From positions 744,001-808,000 of the forward strand of contig CBFFRP010000297.1 in assembly GCA_965644295.1 (NCBI GenBank): a stretch of 64,000 nucleotides of DNA, given 5' to 3'. The number at the start of each line of letters is the position of its first letter. The first letter of the stretch is position 1. Shown piece after piece: positions 35,490 to 48,400 of the stretch. A program made the translations under genes and the position numbers. This DNA comes from Paraphysomonas bandaiensis (Eukaryota > Chrysophyceae). Under the pieces are notes generated by a model that saw only the letters and a list, made by a program, of their open reading frames with translations, did no database searches and was not told the origin of the DNA.

Positions 35490-35954
35490 TAATCAGTCAT
35501 TCAATTGCATGTACCGACAAGTGCTCAACTATACAACACAATTAAGTTAGCTACGAGTTGCGTGTTTAAGCCGAATCATATGCTCCTGTCCAATCTACTT
35601 GTCCTAACACAAACAACTTGCGGTCCGTGTCTTTAGCATATGTATATGCGGCAGGTTTTTAGGGTCCTAAAAAGTGGTGTTCACTGCAGCAGGTAGTCTG
35701 GAGTGGAGAGTAGAGTAGATTTAGCGCTGGGTCCTCCCACGGTCACGAAGCGGTCTCACTGCTGCAATTTTTCACACTGACGCATGAAGCAGATGTCTAC
35801 ACCAAAATCTGTTACAAATTCAAGCTGACTCCAATATCTTCCCTTTATTATGCGCACTCGTCCAGCACATGCATCATCCACTTTGTACTCTTCTCCCGAG
35901 TGAGTTTTACGATAGTTGGAAATCGTCCACCTTCTCCGCTCGGATGAAAACCAA
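35490..35954 (-). repeat. Right 465-bp inverted repeat flanking the GTPase-U-box gene
   Basis: Counterpart of 30907-31371 in inverse orientation. The segment immediately left (35444-35489, GTTGTTAGGTTGGTTGCGGC onward) corresponds to the flipped segment of the other copy. The two repeats are 4.1 kb apart, with the GTPase-U-box gene and MITE copies between. Confidence 0.92.
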
Positions 35955-37410
35955 CTAAGAAATCACATAAAAGCACACACAAATGTACCTGACACTGCTT
36001 GGAGAACAGTGCCAGAGTCTTATATCATCTCAATGATCTGAGTCAGGAGAAACCAAGACTAGACAGTAGATGTGTGGGTAGACATGAGAGCAGGTCGAGT
36101 CACTCACACTGTCACTGCAATGCATACATGAGAGGATAGTTTGACGCATTACCACTCGAGGTCATTCGCCACACATACTCAGCATTAATCACTCAAAGTA
36201 AAAATGCAGTGAGCAAGCAGAATGATAACGATATAGCCGACATCTGTTTACTTCAGGTGTTTATAGTCCTTAAGGTGAGCTCACTGGATGCTGAACTTAG
36301 CAAGCAGCCACTACCCCCATTTGTATACTGTGACTGCTGGTCCTCCTGTCTAGATATCAAATTACCAATGATAAAGTAATACATATATTTGATTAGGCAA
36401 TTGACATTCTGCCCTTGGAGAATATTCACTTTCACGCCAGCTGATTTAGATAAGCAATCTCTCTATCCAATAAAACACTACCACTGCATCTTGATTGGAT
36501 ATGGAACACTAGGAAAGTGATAAACTTCATGAAATGAAGTTCAGTCAGTGAATTTAATTCAACTCCTTCGTGCCCCATACTGACAGCGTAACTAATCACT
36601 GCGTGCGGCCCTCTAGTGGGTGCTGCTGAGTGTTGCGACCGCGCACTTCTATCTATGTACAAATTGCTTAGTTCAGCGCTACCCACCCGGGATTCAGCGC
36701 TGAATATCGTGTGATAATGATGTAGCTAGTTGGGTTCAGTAGGTAGCTAGCAAATCACGTATGGGACTTAATCAAGTATTAGTTAGGTACCCACCCGGCC
36801 CCCACCTGGCCCCCACCCGGCTCTACCTAAGTACGAGCTCAGAGTGGGGCAGTAGTGAATTTAGTCACTTTAGCCTAAGCTTATGATTTATTTCATATTT
36901 AGAATATTGACGTTGATTATGTTCAAAGCGGAGTAAATATCGTAGTGTGCAGCAAAAATGGTGGTCTACTGACTATTAAGCCATGAACGTGCAAGGACAG
37001 AGAAATGTATGAAGTGTGAAGAAGGGATAGTGCATTTTAAGTCGTAAAAAGTAAAAAGGCACTAGCGGACACAATGTTACTTCATTTAATATGTGCATTC
37101 ATTCGTAACAAATTAAGGTCTAGCCTTTCTCACTTAAAGCTGAATTCACATTTTTTAACATGTTCACGGAAGCATTCTCTGCAGTACCAACCCGAATATG
37201 AGTTGCTAAGCTTGAGTACCTAATGCCCAAATATATGCTGCATTACTCTTTGAAATAGTCAAAAGGAAAACTAGTTTACATATTACCTCGAAATATCAGG
37301 AATTGGTAACTATCTTGTCAGCTCTAATATATGTACATGACGATGATAATTCAAACCAATACGAAAAAAGATATTTGAATGATTGTGAAATGCGAATCTG
37401 TAATCTGAAT
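35955..37410. other. Intergenic region with one GC-rich repeat copy
   Basis: No gene. It holds the reverse copy of the 85-bp repeat (36572-36660) and a short C-rich direct repeat near 36788-36830 (CCCACCCGGC / CCCACCTGGC). Confidence 0.4.
36572..36660 (-). repeat. Third copy of the 85-bp repeat (reverse)
   Basis: The reverse complement of 24841-24930 with about two substitutions (CTAGAGG for CTAGGGG, TCAGTATG for TCAATATG), 11.6 kb away from the tandem pair. Confidence 0.88.
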
Positions 37411-38767
37411 TCACAAAAAATCGTAGCCTGGAAAAGCTTCATATCCAGGTCGGAGAGCCATATCAATGAGTAATGAAGCCGCCCCACACATCCCTAAATA
37501 TATCGCATTATAAACAGCTGTTACGTCGGTGTTGATGTACCTTCAAACATAGAGTACGGGTGGTCTGGTACCCTCTCCAGTTCCGAACGATTCAAAATGA
37601 TGAACTCAGCAAACGCGTGCGCTCTGTACATATGTAAAGTAGATGACAATACATATACATATTTACCTACCTACGAGTATATATATCCGACAATTCTAAA
37701 TAGGGAGTACCATCCAAAACGGTAGTAGACCCCGTGTTTTCAGCCAAAGTCTTTAGAATGTTGGCATACGCCAAGAGGCAATATCCATTCCCCGCAATTC
37801 CGTGACACAGACCCATTCCTTTGTGCAGCAATCCCCTATCCCAAATACAGTCGCAGGCAGCTTGAGCACATCGAAGCATGCTCTCACTTTCTGAGGGAAA
37901 GACCCTTGCTGCAAGGCACAAGAGATGTACCATACCTGGAGCTCCATGGCACCACTGAACCAGGCGATCCCTTCCTGGAGGATGGCTGGATGGAAGGTTT
38001 CCCGACTCGAACATTAGAGATTTCAGCCAGCGTATGGTTTCCAGGACATTAGACATGCCTGACCCACCAGATATGGCCTGCAACTCTACTGGAAAAAGAA
38101 GAAGGGTATACAGTATACCCGCCACACCGTGGCAGGCCCCAAGGTAAATCTTGTCGTGCCACTTCCAACACAATGGCTGACGTTCCGATGCTACCATTGG
38201 TGCGCTTAACCCCTCCTCATAAACCTCTCGTACAATATGTTCACTGATTTCATCAAAAACTGAGGAGAGCTCTGGTAGATCACGAAGAGCGCACTTTGCA
38301 GCCAAAATTGCCTGGAGGTACCCACACCGTCCGTACAACACCTCACATTCACTTCGAGGAAGATTGCGTGCTTGCTCACCGACCCGTATAATATCTGCGA
38401 TACATTTATTCACTAGAGATATATCGCCTAGTGCTGTGGCACAAAATAAGCATATCACAATGGGTCCAAGACGACCCTCTAATAGAGTAACCCGTCTACT
38501 ACTCGTGTCTCGTATGTTATGTTCAGCCAATGACAGAGCCTTTCTAATATGACGAATACCTTTATCATGATCAGTGGATAGAATAGCAGCACCATATTGA
38601 TATTCTGTGAGAGAACATCCTGATAATCCCGTATAGATGGATCCTGTATGACAATTCTCCACACAATGATCGAGAAACATCAAACCATTCTCTAATAGAG
38701 TAGAAGATGAGAGAATTGGTAAGCAGATGTTGTGTTTATTATGATTTCTAAAGTGTCTTGATGGCAT
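37411..38767 (-). CDS. LanC-like protein (LANCL family)
   Basis: Three exons: 37671-38767, 37541-37623 and 37411-37493, with two 47-nt introns, giving 420 residues. Family hallmarks: L-G-A-C-H-G-V-A-G-I, W-C-H-G-A-P-G-M-V, G-L-C-H-G-I-A-G-N-G-Y (zinc ligands Cys, Cys, His) and the terminal P-Y-S-M-F-E-G-M-C-G-A. Eukaryotic LANCL proteins bind zinc and glutathione, and the animal members add glutathione to dehydroamino acids in damaged proteins. Each repeat carries a G-x-x-G motif of the alpha/alpha toroid. It is divergent from VPS13 with about 690 bp between the starts. Confidence 0.92.
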
Positions 38768-39458
38768 AATAAGGATATAAGGTTATATAGGAGTGAGGTG
38801 GATGTGGTAGAGGAGTGAGTGGGGTCAGAGGCAGAATCTTCTATCGCTTGTACGGCTACATACTGCTGTATGTATATGTATATGTATGTATAGATATGAG
38901 GACACACTGCTGTATGCAGCTGTATGGGATGCTTCCACATACTGCTGTGTATAGTTGTATAGGACATGTACGAGTATCGTATTGGCAGTCAGCATCTTAG
39001 TTTTCGGAAATATATTGAAGCCAAAATACGCTATATTACAGAAGTTATTCTACGGCTAGAATACAGATAATTGCTGTCTCAATATTAGAGGCATCTTGGA
39101 ACAAAAATATACAAGGATGCCGATACGATAAACTGCTGTATGTAGACCATCCATGTACAGTATTGTATTCTGACACATCATACCATACATATCCATCTCC
39201 TCGTATCATATCATACACATACATATACCATATACACACAGCAGTATGGTACTGTATGGTATGGATATCTAGAATATACAGTGCGGTATACTGTAAGTAT
39301 CAGCAAGCTCATCCACACCGCAATTGCTCTGCTGCTCTACACTCACTTAAACTCTATGCACACACATAGATCTACATACATACATACACAAGTATAATCA
39401 ACACTAAATGATAAGAATTATTTAACTTATACATATATCTTTCACTTCTTATAATCAA
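38768..39458. other. Divergent promoter region of the LanC-like and VPS13 genes
   Basis: Contains MITE family A copy 4 and several CATACTGCTGTATG-like short repeats on both sides of it (38866-38950 and 39130-39140). There is no gene. Both promoters must lie here. Confidence 0.5.
38979..39126 (+). mobile_element. MITE family A, copy 4
   Basis: Begins GTATTGGCAGTCAGCATCTT and ends AAGGATGCCGATAC, about 148 bp. The outer bases ATC and GAT extend the terminal repeat (ATCGTATTGGCA against TGCCGATACGAT). Confidence 0.85.
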
Positions 39459-42400
39459 ATGGAAAGAAGTTTATCATATTTATTATCACAAATATTAAAT
39501 GAATTATTTGAAGATGATTTCACTGATAAAAATATACAATTAGGATTATGGGGTGGATATATTAGTTTAGAAAAGCTTCAATTAAGAAGAAGTTTATTTG
39601 ATGCAGATAGAACACCTTTATCACTTGCTTATGGATCGATTGGTAAGATAGAGATCAAAATACCATGGAACAATTTTGGCAATGAAGCTATACAGATAGT
39701 AGTTGATGGTGTCATGCTTCTCTTTAGTCCTAATTATGAACGTGATAATATGGAAGCGAAGATGCAAAGGGAGCATCGTATCAAGCGTGCTAAGTTGGCT
39801 GCAGTAGATATGTTCTTGAACTCACAGTCAAAGCAAAGTAAACATCTTGGATATACGGAATACCTAATGAAATATATGATAGAGAAAATGGCCGGCTCTA
39901 TATTGAAAAATATCAGTGTTAGTGTAAGAAATATACATGTGCGGTATGAGGATTTGGTGTCATGTAAACGTGAATTTAGTGTTGGGTTTACCCTGGAATC
40001 TTTTACGCTCAACTCTGTTGGAGGGGTGACAGGAGATGATGACGATGATGTCACAAGTAGTGGAGCGTTTCTATCTGGGGTAGGTCTGGGATTTTTGCAA
40101 GATAGCTTATTATCGCCATTAGCGCAAAATGACAGTAGATCAGTGCGGCAAGTGTGTCATGTAGATAGCTTGGCGATATATTGCAATGTCCTCCAGCCCT
40201 CTGTCGGCTCTACTGACCCTACCAGCGAACCATTTCTTAGTAAATCGAGATCACAGATCCTCGTGGCCATGCGACAGTCCTTGCCTACTCGTCACCGCTG
40301 TCTAGGCAGCGAGCGGCAGCCTAGACATCAATACCTCATTAAGCCGTTCCACACCTCTGCTTGCATTGATATTATGCTGGGGGGTGCGCACGTGGGCGAT
40401 GTACAGGTATGAAATTTTCGGTTACCATATTGTATTATTTTGAATTCAAATACATTACTCTTTTCGTAGGTGGGTGTGCAGATTGCTACTACAGAGGTTG
40501 CAATACAGCTGGATGATACACAGCTTACGACCCTTGTTAACTTGGCTGATTCTGCAATGACTTTCGCCGCTGTTGACCGGTTCTCAGCCTACCGCCCTGC
40601 GAGGCGACCGAATGAAATGCCCGGTGCGTGGTGGAGATTTGCTATTCATGCTATCAGGATGCAGCTTGGTCACTTCGACCGGCCCAAGATGACAATGCGG
40701 AGTATTGATGATTTCTTTATTACTAAGCTTGTGTACACTGAACTGTGGAAGCGATGTGTGTTCACAGCCAGTACAAGAATTGACCCACCCTCACAACGTT
40801 TCTCCAATAGTTCCCTTGAGGTAGTTCGTCTACAAGTTCTTAAGGCGTCACAGGAGCGGCGCCTCTATCGCGTGGCAATGTATTCCTCTCCCGGAGTACC
40901 TGCTTGCACCATACCGTATACGAAGCCATCCCCTACAGCTATTGCTCTGTTAAGTGAAATTGAGGAGAGATTATCGTATGAAGTGGTATACTTTCTGAGG
41001 GCACTGGCAGAGAGGGAACTGTATCTAGAATGTCGAGATAGGGAATCGCAGAGTGGATTATTCAGACAAGCAAAGCTGGCTCTTTGGGGTACTGTTGGAT
41101 CTGTAAGGGAATCTGAGGAACAAAAGGTTGAAGCAAAGCTCGAGCTGGCACTTGAGTTACTCTCTCCAACCACGAATGTTTTTCAGTCTTCTGGCCGGAG
41201 CAGGCGGCGAAATTTAGACGTACAGCAAGACCCAGCTGACAACAGTAGTGTACTGTTCCGCCTTCGGCACCAGTTGGAACGAGTATGCTTGACACTCTCT
41301 TTGTCACCGTCTCTCCGGGCTACTCTGAGTACAGCCTCTCATTCGGCGACCTCCATCCCATTCCTCAGCGTGGTGCAAGAGCAGTTGGAAGTCTCTCTTG
41401 CAGCTGATGTACACACAGCGAAAAGCAAAACGGGAGATTGTGTGAACATGCAAGTAACTCTGCAGGACCTTCAGGTATTGGAGATGTTGCCAGTAGCTGA
41501 CAGCAGTTGTAGTGGTAGTGTAGCTGGGGGAAGCCGCTCTCAAGCCATGTCCGTTTACTCCAACTTTAGGAGGAATAAATTCCGGAGGATTGTATCTAGG
41601 TATGTTGTCGTGTCAAATACCTCGAGGAAAGCAAACAGCACTTCGCCATTCTTACTAGATATCGCATCTGAGTCTGATGCAATTCTTTCTCCTGTCCTTC
41701 ACATCAAAGTTAGCATTCCTCTCCACCCGAATGCAGGCACGAAACTAGGCTCAGCAATCGATATAAACGTTCATATGGATGAACTCGAAGTCTACATATC
41801 TCCCTCACTTTGTGGTGTGGCAGGGGCGTTGGCTGCATTTACCAAAGTACCTGTTGTAGATAGTCAAGCATCTGAACTCAACGAACCAAAGCAACGTTCA
41901 ACACAAGAAAATACGAATGAACTTAATGTAAAATGTTGTTTAGACGACTGTGTCGATGTTATTTCTGCTTTTGAGTTCGATGGGAACGTCGATGTCTGCC
42001 TCATGCCACTACATATTGTGACGTCTGTCAATGTTGATGGTAACAACTCGTGTATGATTCGGGATGATATGGGTAGTGTCGACAGCACATGCAATCGTGA
42101 AAAAGATCATATAATGGTGCTACTAGACACGGGAATGACGGTGATCAAGATTGGGAAACGGGATAGGGGCTCAGCAGATATCAGCATTGGTGCGCTTTCA
42201 ACTGCAGTATCGAAATCCGCTGTGCCAATTCAAGTTATCGAGGTTTTGACCTCTGATGTGTGCCTGTACCTGGCAGACTACACTGGTCCTTGTGAGTGGC
42301 GAAGTCTAGATATGAGCTGTGTGGAAAGAGGGAGTATTTTTGATAAGTTTTCTATTCAAACTGTAATCATGGTAGAGAAAAAGCTCTTAGAAACTTGTTA

Positions 42401-45400
42401 CGACCCTCCTCAGAATGGAGTGGAGCCCTCGTTAGTGTCGACCCCGATTACATCAGTAAGTGTTACTCTTTCGGAGCTAAGCTTGCACCTGTCTGAGCAG
42501 AAAACCATTCGAATATTGGAATTAGTTGATGCCTTTTTAAAGTTCGAAGAGATCGATTCTGGCGCGACTCTACTTCCTTCTTGTCAGGATATATTTAGTG
42601 GAAGAAATGTATTTGGCGAAGTGGATTCGCCCAGATTAACTGAGCGACAGTTATCGTTTCTGGACGATGATACGCGGTACTTTGAAGTATATAGTGATAC
42701 GGCAGAGTGTTTACCAGATAATAAAATTGAAGCGAAGCCCAAAGATCATTTCGCGTTTGATTACGAGGATGATGATGAGGGATACTTTTCTGTTGACGAG
42801 GACTTCGAACAATTCCCGAATAGAGCAGACGATATGATGGAGGATAGTACCACTATTAATCAATTAGAAGTGTGTATAAGTACACTGCAAGATGAAATCA
42901 GTGATTTGAATACTGAACATGTAGCTCTGATGGCTAAAATGCGCATTCTCGAGCTGAACACGAGCAAGAAGAAGGAGCTGGAAGTGTGCTCTAGTCGGTT
43001 GGCTCTTGTCGAGACTAGATTGCGTGACCTGAGGCGGGAGTATGTAGAGGCTATGATAGAATTAGATTCCGCTAAGGAGGCCAGCAGAAAGCGCCAGAAG
43101 GATACATCGCAGCTATGTGATTCTGTTGTATCATCTTATGCTCTGAAAAATGGGGTTAATGCTTTTCTGAAGGCACTCGGTGATAATGCCACTAAGACTG
43201 AGGCAGATATTGAGAAGGATAAAGAGAGTGTGCGCGCAATGTACAGTACAAATAAACTAATGATGGCTTTCAATCCAGTGCAACGGAAGCCGTCTATCAA
43301 GATAACGAAGAAGACATGGAGGAGTGGCACAACTGCTCTATTGTCACTCGTCACTCATGTACCCGCAGTGAAAGTAGATATTCTCACAAGTGCAACGATA
43401 CAGAACACAACCAACAATTCTTACTTGTTTTCAGCCGATGAGGAAAAGGTGATACTGGTTGTAGTTATCGATGACATCGGTTTTTCGGCAACTCATAAGT
43501 GCAATGGGTGCAGTGTGAAGTCAACAGTGAGAGATATTAAAATTTTAAATTTACTGACACCGTTAACTTCAAGTGGAGTATCCGAGGACAAGATGTTAAT
43601 TTTTCACACAGTCTCTGCTGCTACGAATACTGTGTCGCCACGTCCGTATAAGACTGTCAATGCACTGCGGGCTCATTGTGACGTTATCTATGGAGGGAAT
43701 GTCTATAAATCCACTGAGTTCCGCAAGTCAGACTCACTAAAAGTCAACATTGCCGTCGCTGCAATAGAAGTAGTGGCCGCTCAGAACATACTTGTTAGTT
43801 TAGGGTTGTGTGGTGTTAAATTATTCCGAGAATGTGCCAAATGCACCGAATTGGTGGGCGCTCTAACTAGCTCTGGCAGAGGCAGAAAATCTGAGGTAGC
43901 TAGCCCTTCCGTTGTGCAGTCAATACCGAGTGCTGCTCCCTTAGACAACTGGGATTTAACTGATTTCGTTTCGAAGCAATTAAACGGCTTGTTCGTAACC
44001 TTTGAAGTTAAATATGCGGGATTGACTGTATTGTTTCCTCTTCTCGACAATAGTACCCTATCATTCAGTCTCTGTCGAGCTATGGCTTATATGAAGTGCA
44101 CGTCGTTTGAATTACTGTATGGGCTGAGTATCGCAGATATTTACCTCGCTCATACGTCTGCAGAAAGTGAGTTGACGATTACACTGTTTGGGAAAGAACT
44201 TGGTGTTCAGCAAAATGTCATATCCATTACAGGCTCTATGACAGTACCAGATAATGCAGTTCGTGAAGAGCGCGCATCAATGAGTATGGAATTGTATGTT
44301 GACACGTGCAATTTAGTGTCGAAAATATGCCCCGCAACTCTCGTGTGTCTGATTGATACTGTCGCTGAAGGATCTGTGGTTTCCTTCTTAGCTCAAATGG
44401 TCACGGATGAGAAACCATCAGCTGCACGATCGGATAGCTGTCAGGAAGAGCATCCTCGAAAATTGACAAAGGACGAACCGTTTGACAAAGATAGACTGTC
44501 GTATATCATGCCGTTAGAGTTTGTTGAGGGGTTGGTGTCATCATGCTCCTTCAGGGCAGTTGTTAAGTGTGGAAGCTTATCTGTCGTTCTTCCACTTGAT
44601 GATACTGAAACTCCTTTTGATGGAGGTATATCCCTTGGGTTCGTGGCTGTAGATTCGTGTCTTGCATGGGGTGGTGCAGATTGTTTTGCTGGAATAGAAT
44701 CACAATTGCTTGTCAATGGTATTCATGTCAGTTGTGCCAGTAAACCGCCGTATCTTGTGAAGCCATTTTATGTTGCGTGTAGTGCTGCAGTTCTTCATGA
44801 CTACACTCGCTCGGACAATCTTGCTCCGAATCTGCTAACACCTCGACAGGACATGCTTACTGATGTGACATGCAGTCTAATAGATGAAGTCGACTCCAAC
44901 ACTGTACAGATGTCGGTGTATGTGTCGCCCGTCAACATGTACCTGAGTGAAGATATATTGAATTGTTTTGGAAAAGTGGCGGGCAGTACCAAGGTATACA
45001 TTGACAAGTGTTGTTCAACTGCTTATGCACTGCAAAACAAATTTATCACCTCGACTCGTACTAATACAGTTGAAGAACCGGGTGTAATAGAAGAACGTCA
45101 CTCGCTACAGTCTAATGCAGCTCGAATCATTCTTAACGGTGATATTGCTATTCGTATGAGCAGCTATTCATTGTTTTTGGGCCTTTCTGATATTCGAAAG
45201 CTGTCAAATGAAATATCGCCTCAAGAAGAGCCGTCGGGAACTCCTGGCAGTATCAACGTATCTCGTGGTAATGATGAGGTGTGTCAACCAGCCCCGCGCT
45301 TGTGCTCCGCTATCTTTGAAGAATCAAGTATTCATACTAATGTCAGTGATTGTGCGGGTGATTCCGTAAGATCACTATGTCGGTTTACTATGAAAGAGTG

Positions 45401-48400
45401 TCATATCGCCGCGCGGACTGTATTTGACAAAGCCCCAGTCGTAGGTGACAACTACTCAACCGAAGAGGAGTCATCAGGCCCTCTTGGCGATATATCAACT
45501 GGTGTACTGCCAGTAGTGAACACCCTTTGTACAGTGGGGTCGATGGCATGCTGCCTTGTAACTGACGATGAGTCATGGAATCAGGGTGTATTTGATTTTG
45601 TGGGTCCGCTGGACTATTTAGTTATATCACCATATTGTACCTCCCAGGATAATGAATGTGTTCTTAGATCCACGATGAATTTGAGTGCACACGGAAATCT
45701 AGAGCTCAATGTGGATGTCTCTAATATAAAATGTTTATGCAATGCCGACCTTATTCTCTTGTTAGCACGTCTCTGTCATATCTATCAGCGCAGTGCCATA
45801 AATGCCTACAGTGTGGCAGCTACATCGGGAAAATTTGATGTGGCTGAAGAAATCCTGACTGGTCAAAAGGAGCCCAGTTCGATAGAAGGATCCCCGCTTC
45901 AGCCTTCCACTTCAGTAGCATCGCTTCATGCAGTGAATGATGGGTTGGCGATTGACGAGTCTTTGGAAGTCTTGCCCCAGCGTATTTCTTTTGTAGAACT
46001 TAGAGGAGTTGCTTTTCAGCTTCCAAAACCTCTCTCTGGGTTAAGCATAAGTGTAAGTATCCGGTCCTGTGGTGTTTGGGTCCCCGCAGGAAGCAATTGT
46101 AGACGTTTGTCGTCTGGTATTGACACTCGGGCGGTATATTTTGGCGCGGATATGCACATCACAGCCTGTCATTTTCCGTTAGAGTTGAGTTTGATCAATG
46201 AAATCACTGTGTGGACTGAGGGAATGAATCATTACAACACGTTTTGGTCCACCAGTGTGGAAATGAGCTCCATCGGGTGCTACATGAGCGATGATATAAC
46301 CTCAGAGCTCGGATTTTCCTCGCAATTACCTTCAGGAAGGAACTGCGATGGGAATGCACCAGAATTTTCACGAAAAAACATAATCAGCCCATGCACGATA
46401 AGTGTGCTTCATTGCCTTTATCTACAGCAAGATAATAGGTCTTCGGACTCGTTTTGTATTCATCAGGATGTCGACGTACGCATTTCCAAGGTTCATGTTT
46501 CGTGCTTTTTGGATTACCGCAGCTTACTTGACACGTACAATACTTCGTTTGAACCCCTTCAACGTATAGGCACAATGATGAGTGATAGCAAGGTAGAAGA
46601 CAGCGGAGATAGCAGCTCCAGTTTAGACCAACGTGTTTCTGCGCGGGATGTAGGCGTGCAACATGAATCGTTGCCGGTGGAAGATAATAATGAGTGCGTT
46701 GCTATATCATCACCTGGAGGGGCGAAATCCTTGTCCAACTACAGTACATATTGCCCTGATAATTTCTTTGAACTGGTGGCAATACTTCATCTGGTATCAC
46801 GTACAGTGGACTTTACAATTTCTCAAGAAGGTGTTGATTTGGTATTAATTAATGACGTCATGGAGCAACCAATGCCTGTATTTAAAATAACGGCACCTAT
46901 TGTAAGCATTTCTGGATTTGTGAAGCGCATGTTTTCTTCAGCTGGTGCTTCCAGCGTTGGTTTATGTATTGATGGTTCAAGTAGGACTGGTTGGGAAGTA
47001 CCAGAGCAATACTGCACTGAGATTCCTGCAGACAATGACAACTGGCTTGCGTTAGTAGGCTGCGCTGCGAATGTGAGTATTGAATGTACAGGTTTCTCTG
47101 TGGCGTACAATGACAATGGAAATCTTAGCTGGGTGTATCTCGTATATCCTTTTGGTGGCAGAATGTGTGCAAGTGCTCCTGTATTGAGTAGTAGCGAAGT
47201 ATCTATGGTTCTATGTTGCAGCGAACAGCTGCTGTCGACATCTAAATGTACGCTGGATGTATCAGATACTTTCGAAGAAATATTACCAGTTGAAGATATC
47301 CCGAGTAACATCACCGTTGATGTCATCTTCGACAAAGAGTCCGTTGATATTCGTTTAGATCAACACTTTATTGAAGCACTTAACGGAATAAACGAAAGTA
47401 TGAAGTATCTTAGCGATGCAAAGACTTATAAAAAACAATTGGCGGCGTACTCTCTGGTTAATAGATCCGGAATTCCACTGATGTATAGGTGCCATGGACG
47501 AGCTGGTGGTGTGTCACTTAGGTCAGCCATGAGTGGTATGGCTCACATGCCGCGATTCGGATCAGCCCCGTTACCTGTAGGGCTATTTACTTCCAGTGGC
47601 TCACGACATATTTCTATATTTGCGCTATTTTCACCAGTGGCTCCTCCGTTTCAGTTCTGCTCTGAAATCGATGTGACTGAGCCTGCTAACTATACATACC
47701 ATGTAGCGTGCTCTCGTCCCAAGAACTCTATTGCAACAAGTAGCCTAAAAAAAATATTGGCATTATCACCAGAAAAGCTTACTGTAGGTGAGAGTGATTC
47801 GGATTTAGTCGTGTGTTTGCCAGTCGAGGTTCGTAAGCTTGCCACCGGATATCGTGAAATTATAGTGCGCTCAACACTCTGCATAAAGAACCACTTCTTT
47901 TTCTCGGTTGAAGTGCAGGTGGTTTCAGATGCTCGTGGTGATGAACCTGTCACTGCACACTTGGAAGTAATCTGTCCCGGGCAAACAGCTTATATACCTG
48001 CAGACTTATGCGGTGGAGATAACCTATCTTTGAAAATAAAGCCTGCTCACTTTAATAAACCATACTCTGAGTTAGACTTTGTGGATATAGAAGTCCCTTC
48101 ACTGTCTGAAATATTTGGTGGGAAACAGCCATCATTGTCTCGTCGTGGAAAGTGCGAACATGATGAGGTTGTGAAAATTATTCGCAGTGACTTTCGCAGA
48201 ATTCGAAGTCGCGCCAAGTTCTTGAACTCTGACCGCTGGCGATTGAAGACAACATTGAACCAGAATGAGGCCAGATCTTGCGTATATAGCCACTGGTTAA
48301 GGTTCCCTAATGTAAACCAATTTTCTAGGTTGGGAGAAAGTGGTGATCACCCTTCGACAAACTTGGTTAATATGCATGTAGCTGTGGAATCACATGGCCC

